Shown here piece after piece: positions 6,036 to 9,547 of a stretch of 9,547 nucleotides of DNA. A program made the position numbers and the translations under genes. Each line of letters begins with the position of its first letter. Position 1 is the first letter of the stretch. Origin of the DNA: Bacteroidota bacterium (lineage in GTDB: Bacteria; Bacteroidota; Bacteroidia; Chitinophagales; Chitinophagaceae); the NCBI GenBank assembly GCA_947462495.1, contig CANHOY010000052.1, forward strand, positions 1 to 9,547. Direction: 5' to 3'. Below the pieces are notes generated by a model. It was given only the letters and a program-made list of their open reading frames with translations. It did no database searches and was not told the DNA's origin.

Positions 6036-9014
6036 ATGCAACTCAAAGGATTAGTTCGTTTTTTTACATTTGCGCTTATTTTAATTTGTCTTTATCAATT
6101 GTCATTTACATTGTTTGTAAGAAACCATGAAAAAGCAATGGAAGCCAAAGCCAATTCATGGATAAAAAAGTTCCCAAAAGCCGAGCAAGTTTACCCTGCT
6201 AACAAAGAAGAACAATTATTATACAAGGATAGCTTAAGTGATATTCAAAAAGTTTATTATAAGAGGTTATTGGATAGCACCAAGGATACCAAATTAGCAT
6301 TTGGCTTGGTCACTTATGGTACTGCCAAAGAAAGAGAATTGATGCTAGGCCTTGATTTACAAGGAGGTATGAGTGTTACTATGGAAGTGGGATTAGATGG
6401 TCTAATTAAATCATTAGCCAACTACACCAAAGACCCAACATTTAATACCGCTTTGAATAATGCTGTGACAAAAAAGGCCAATAGCAATGCTGATTTAATT
6501 TCTTTATTTAGAGATGAATACAGCAGCTTAAACCCTACAGGTAAATTAGCCCCTATTTTTGCTACCCGAAGCAATGGGAAATTAAAAATTGATGCTTCTA
6601 ATGAAGTAGTGGTTACCTATTTAAAAGGACAAGCAACTCAAGCCTTTAATAATACTTATAGAATTTTAAGAACTCGTATTGATCGCTTTGGATTAGCTTC
6701 TCCAAATATTAATCCAGATGCCAACAAAGGCATTATCAATATTGAACTGGCGGGCGTAACCGATAAAGAACGTGTTCGTTCCTATTTACAATCTACCGCC
6801 AATTTGCAATTTTTTGAAGTATATACTTTTGAAAATAAAGATTTTCAAAATGGAATCGTTGCAGCAGACAAGGCTATTGAAGCAAGTTTAAATGGAATTA
6901 AAGATTCCAACTCTACAGCTAAACTAGATACCTCCAAATTAAACCCTAATAAGAATCCATTATTAAGAACGGTACAATTTACCCAACCCTATCAAGGAAA
7001 AAATGGTCAACCTATTTTCCCTGCGGAGATTGGATATATCTTTAAAAATGATACAGGAAAATTAAATAGTTATTTAGCACTCCCAGAAGTGAAAAATAAA
7101 TTCCCATCTAATTTAGTTTTCATGTATGGAAAAATGGAATCAGAAGATGAAAAAGTTAAAGATGTAGTGCCTATTTATGCCATTAAAACTTTGGAAAATG
7201 GTCAAGCAGAATTAGAAGGTGACCATGTTGCCAATGCTGCACAAGATTTTGATGAGAGAGGACGTGTAGCTATTAAAATGAACATGGATAAAGTAGGTAC
7301 AAGTATTTGGGCAAAAATTACTTCTAAAAATATTGGCAAACCAGTTGCCATTGTTTTAGATAATATTGTTTATTCTGCTCCTAATGTAAACGATGCTATC
7401 ACTACAGGAAACTCACAAATATCTGGAAGCTATTCTTTAAAAACAGCTCAAGATTTAGCTGAAATTTTAGAAAGTGGTAAATTACCTGCTCCTGCTAAAA
7501 TTGTGCAAGAGCAATTAGTAGGCCCTACTTTAGGTTTGGCTTCTATTCAAGGTGGTGCTATGGCTTTTGGCATTTCATTCTTAGTGATATTCGCTTTAAT
7601 GTTATTATACTTTAACACCGGTGGTTGGGTTGCCAACATTGCACTCGTATTAAACTTATTGTTTACGATAGGTATATTAAGTGCTTTAGGCTTTACTTTA
7701 ACAGCACCTGGTATTGCAGGTTTAGTATTGACCATTGGTATGGCAGTAGATACCAACGTAATTATTTTTGAGCGTATTAAAGAGGAATTAACCAAAGGAA
7801 AAAGTTATCAATTGGCTGTAACAGATGGTTACAAACGTTCTATGTCTCCAGTATTGGATGCACACGTTACTACCCTCTTAACTGCTTGTATCTTAGCCTA
7901 CTTTGGATTAGGTCCCGTACTAGGATTCGCCACTACTCAAATCATTGGTATTTTACTTTCTTTATTCTGCGGAATTTTAGTTTCTCGTTTAATTACAGAT
8001 ATCTATACAAGTAAAAACAGACACTTCGAATATTTCACAAAAATTTCAAGAGGTATATTCAAACACGCTTCTTTCAAATTTATTGAATTCAGAAAGTACG
8101 CTTACATGCTTTCAGCAGTGGTATTGGTTATGGGTATCGCTAGTTTCTTTAACGGATTTGACGAAGGGGTTGAATTTGCTGGTGGAAGAAGTTACACAGT
8201 CAAATTTAACAAAGCAGTTAATATCGAAACGGTGAGAGAAGATTTGAAAAAAGTATTTGGCGAGTCTCCTATTATCAAAACAGTAGATTCTAAAAATCAA
8301 ATTAACATTACTACCTCTTATAAAATTAAAGAGCAAGGAAATAATATTGATGCAGAAGTAGAAGGCTTGTTGTTTAAAGGTTTAGAAAAACAATTACCAG
8401 CAGGAACCTCTTTGAAAGAGTTTGATAGTCAATACAAGCAAAGTTCACAAACAGTTCTTCCCACTATATCAGAAGACTTAAAATCAGGTGCCACCAAAGC
8501 AACTATTTTTGCTTTAATTGCCATTTGTTTATACATTTTTATTCGCTTCCGTGATTGGAGATATTCTTTAGGTACAATCTTCTCTCTATTACACGATGTA
8601 TTTGTTACATTAATTGTATTTAGTTTCTTAAGAAGAGTGGTTCCATTCCCTTTAGAGATTGACCAGCATTTTATTGCAGCGGTATTAACTGTTATTGGTT
8701 TCTCTATGAACGATACTGTAATTGTATATGACCGTATTCGTGAGGATAGCCAATTAATGAAAGGCGTTGACAATGCAACTATCATCAATAAAGCGATTAA
8801 CCAAACATTGAGTCGTACTATTATGACCTCCTTAACGGTGTTCTTAACCATCTTAATCTTATTCATCTTTGGTGGAGAAGTAACAAGAGGTTTTGCATTC
8901 GCTATGTTAATTGGAGTTATTACAGGTACTTACTCTTCTATATTTGTAGCGGCACCAGTATTAGTTGACTTTGCAAAAAGTCGCCCATTAGGAAGCGCTG
9001 AAAAGAAAAAATAA
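6036..9014 (+). CDS. secDF: Fused protein translocase subunit SecDF
   Basis: SecDF is an inner-membrane RND-type protein that uses the ion gradient to pull exported proteins out of the SecYEG channel. The 992-aa product contains SecD and then SecF in one chain, as is usual in Bacteroidota. TM1 is at about residues 7-27. The periplasmic part starts near LGLDLQGGM (104-112), a SecD signature, and is long (to about 500). GPTLG (496-500) precedes TM2-TM6. TM4 holds AVDTNVIIFERIKEEL with the key acidic residue D572. The SecF half begins with TM7 (about 688-706) and EFAGG (713-717), and continues with TM8-TM12, including SMNDTVIVYDRIRED with D893 and R900. These polar residues correspond to the proton-path residues described for Thermus SecDF. 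There is no frameshift. It has its own promoter element and a strong terminator 16 bp past the stop. Confidence 0.98.
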   Translation: MQLKGLVRFFTFALILICLYQLSFTLFVRNHEKAMEAKANSWIKKFPKAEQVYPANKEEQLLYKDSLSDIQKVYYKRLLDSTKDTKLAFGLVTYGTAKERELMLGLDLQGGMSVTMEVGLDGLIKSLANYTKDPTFNTALNNAVTKKANSNADLISLFRDEYSSLNPTGKLAPIFATRSNGKLKIDASNEVVVTYLKGQATQAFNNTYRILRTRIDRFGLASPNINPDANKGIINIELAGVTDKERVRSYLQSTANLQFFEVYTFENKDFQNGIVAADKAIEASLNGIKDSNSTAKLDTSKLNPNKNPLLRTVQFTQPYQGKNGQPIFPAEIGYIFKNDTGKLNSYLALPEVKNKFPSNLVFMYGKMESEDEKVKDVVPIYAIKTLENGQAELEGDHVANAAQDFDERGRVAIKMNMDKVGTSIWAKITSKNIGKPVAIVLDNIVYSAPNVNDAITTGNSQISGSYSLKTAQDLAEILESGKLPAPAKIVQEQLVGPTLGLASIQGGAMAFGISFLVIFALMLLYFNTGGWVANIALVLNLLFTIGILSALGFTLTAPGIAGLVLTIGMAVDTNVIIFERIKEELTKGKSYQLAVTDGYKRSMSPVLDAHVTTLLTACILAYFGLGPVLGFATTQIIGILLSLFCGILVSRLITDIYTSKNRHFEYFTKISRGIFKHASFKFIEFRKYAYMLSAVVLVMGIASFFNGFDEGVEFAGGRSYTVKFNKAVNIETVREDLKKVFGESPIIKTVDSKNQINITTSYKIKEQGNNIDAEVEGLLFKGLEKQLPAGTSLKEFDSQYKQSSQTVLPTISEDLKSGATKATIFALIAICLYIFIRFRDWRYSLGTIFSLLHDVFVTLIVFSFLRRVVPFPLEIDQHFIAAVLTVIGFSMNDTVIVYDRIREDSQLMKGVDNATIINKAINQTLSRTIMTSLTVFLTILILFIFGGEVTRGFAFAMLIGVITGTYSSIFVAAPVLVDFAKSRPLGSAEKKK

Positions 9015-9029
9015 TCTTCACAGATTTAT

Positions 9030-9065
9030 AAAAAAAAGGCCCTCGAAAATCGGGGGCCTTTTTTT
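9030..9065. terminator. Strong intrinsic terminator after secDF, probably bidirectional
   Basis: The stem pairs A/GGCCC (9031-9042) with GGGCC/T (9054-9065). It is extended inward by a G-T pair and CG/CG around an AAAAT loop. Seven T follow on the plus strand. The matching A run on the left gives a T run on the minus strand, so it could also end the converging iron-sulfur gene transcript. That transcript would first have to cross the palindromes at 9069-9375. Confidence 0.93.
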
Positions 9066-9068
9066 GAC

Positions 9069-9269
9069 TATAATTTTCTATAGAAAGCGCAGTATATAGC
9101 CTATCCCTCTCAGATTCGAATTACGCTAAAAAATCTTATCTACATCTAAAATTGTGAACTCGCTTCGCTCAGACATGCACAATTTTTTAACGATGCATTT
9201 AAGATTTTTATTAACGCTATTCTCATATGTTCATGAGTAGGCTATATTATGCGCCAAATGAAAATTATA
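9069..9269. repeat. Long imperfect palindrome A (201 bp)
   Basis: Six blocks pair in collinear order: 9069-9078 with 9260-9269 (10/10), 9087-9091 with 9250-9254 (5/5), 9094-9103 with 9238-9247 (10/10), 9129-9138 with 9200-9209 (10/10), 9143-9146 with 9192-9195 (4/4) and 9148-9156 with 9178-9186 (9/9). The central loop (9157-9177) contains CTCGCTTCGCTC. No reading frame of note is present. It begins just after the T run of the secDF terminator. It may be a foldback or MITE-like element without a transposase, or a long structured 3' untranslated RNA. With palindrome B it fills the otherwise gene-free interval 9067-9396. Confidence 0.8.
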
Positions 9270-9293
9270 TTCATTATGGCTAAATAGCAATTA

Positions 9294-9375
9294 TTTTTTA
9301 AGAAAGAAATGCTGTTCTGAGCGAGCATTTGAGCGAAGCGATTGCGAGACGAAGAATAGACATTTTTTCAAAAAA
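9294..9375. repeat. Second imperfect palindrome B (about 82 bp)
   Basis: The arms pair in order: the T run 9294-9299 with the A run 9370-9375, GAAA (9302-9305) with TTTC (9366-9369), AAATG (9307-9311) with CATTT (9361-9365), and CTGTTCT (9312-9318) with AGAATAG (9353-9359), which includes one G-T pair. Single-base bulges separate some blocks. The interior is purine-rich and holds GAGCGAAGCGA at 9331-9341, the reverse complement of the core of palindrome A. It lies just past the stop of the minus-strand iron-sulfur gene and would be in its 3' untranslated region. Confidence 0.65.
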
Positions 9376-9396
9376 ATCTACCTATATAGAGTAATT

Positions 9397-9547
9397 TTAA
9401 ACCGCAAAGGAAGTACCACATCCACAGGTACTAGATGCATTGGGATTGTTGAAGGTAAAACCACGACTATTAAGCCCACCCTGCCAATCTATTTGCATAC
9501 CATACAAATAAATCTGGTGCGCTGTTTCTATGCAGCAAGGAACCCCT
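9397..9547 (-). CDS. A-type iron-sulfur cluster assembly protein (HesB/IscA/SufA family), C-terminal part only
   Basis: Minus-strand translation into the TAA at 9399-9397 gives the last 49 residues of an A-type carrier. These proteins bind and hand over Fe-S clusters to target enzymes in the cytosol. The visible part contains IYLYGMQIDW, then a Gly-Leu turn, GFTFNNPNA, and the hallmark STCGCGTSF with two of the three conserved cysteines, ending FAV*. The first cysteine motif and the start codon lie beyond the right edge; the whole protein should be about 105-120 aa. An extra Cys pair (PCC) occurs near residue 4 of the visible part. Which subfamily (IscA, SufA or ErpA) cannot be told from this end. 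The gene converges on secDF with a palindrome-rich interval between. Confidence 0.9.
   Translation of the reverse strand, partial: GVPCCIETAHQIYLYGMQIDWQGGLNSRGFTFNNPNASSTCGCGTSFAV

Noticed and set aside
8429..8866. 145-codon open frame on the minus strand inside secDF
   Set aside because: It lies wholly opposite a strongly conserved SecF region, and its translation shows no coherent protein character.
9228..9284. Short 18-codon frame in the right arm of palindrome A
   Set aside because: It is very short, overlaps the palindrome arm, and has no promoter or coding character.
9067..9396. CRISPR array or tRNA-like structure in the gene-free interval
   Set aside because: There are no regularly spaced direct repeats and no cloverleaf; the repeats are inverted and differ between the two elements.

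Overview
The window looks like ordinary chromosome from an AT-rich member of the Bacteroidota, with Chitinophagales as a plausible but unproven placement. Several independent signs agree. secD and secF are fused into one reading frame. NusB is about twice the length of the E. coli protein. Shine-Dalgarno sequences are lacking, and A-rich leaders precede the ATGs. Matches to the Bacteroidota -7 promoter element TAnnTTTG occur upstream of nusB, yajC, groES, the gene at 5121 and secDF.

Layout, left to right. On the minus strand lies nusB (1992-1066), then yajC (948-643), then coaE (576 to the left edge, missing its last residues). This grouping is familiar in Bacteroidota. Divergent from nusB, on the plus strand, is the chaperonin operon groES-groEL (2224-4188), closed by a strong bidirectional terminator. 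Converging on that terminator is a minus-strand YhhN/TMEM86-family membrane protein gene (5028-4312). Divergent from it is a coupled pair: a small membrane protein of unknown function (5121-5432) whose stop overlaps the start of an FKBP-type peptidyl-prolyl isomerase lipoprotein (5429-5956). Next, with its own promoter element, is the fused translocase gene secDF (6036-9014), again followed by a strong terminator. At the right edge, on the minus strand, is the C-terminal end of an A-type iron-sulfur assembly protein (HesB/IscA/SufA family).

The genes share a protein-biogenesis theme. NusB acts in transcription antitermination of rRNA operons. GroES/GroEL fold cytosolic proteins. SecDF and YajC are partners of the SecYEG translocon. 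The FKBP lipoprotein probably assists folding of exported proteins. CoaE makes coenzyme A.

The only stretch over 300 bases without a gene is 9067-9396, between secDF and the iron-sulfur gene. It is the most unusual part of the window: a 201-bp imperfect palindrome with six collinear complementary blocks, followed by a second palindrome of about 82 bp. The two share the core GAGCGAAGCGA in opposite orientations. They look like copies of a dispersed foldback element or long structured 3' untranslated RNA. I see no CRISPR array, tRNA, rRNA, transposase or defence system, and no clearly new multi-gene system.
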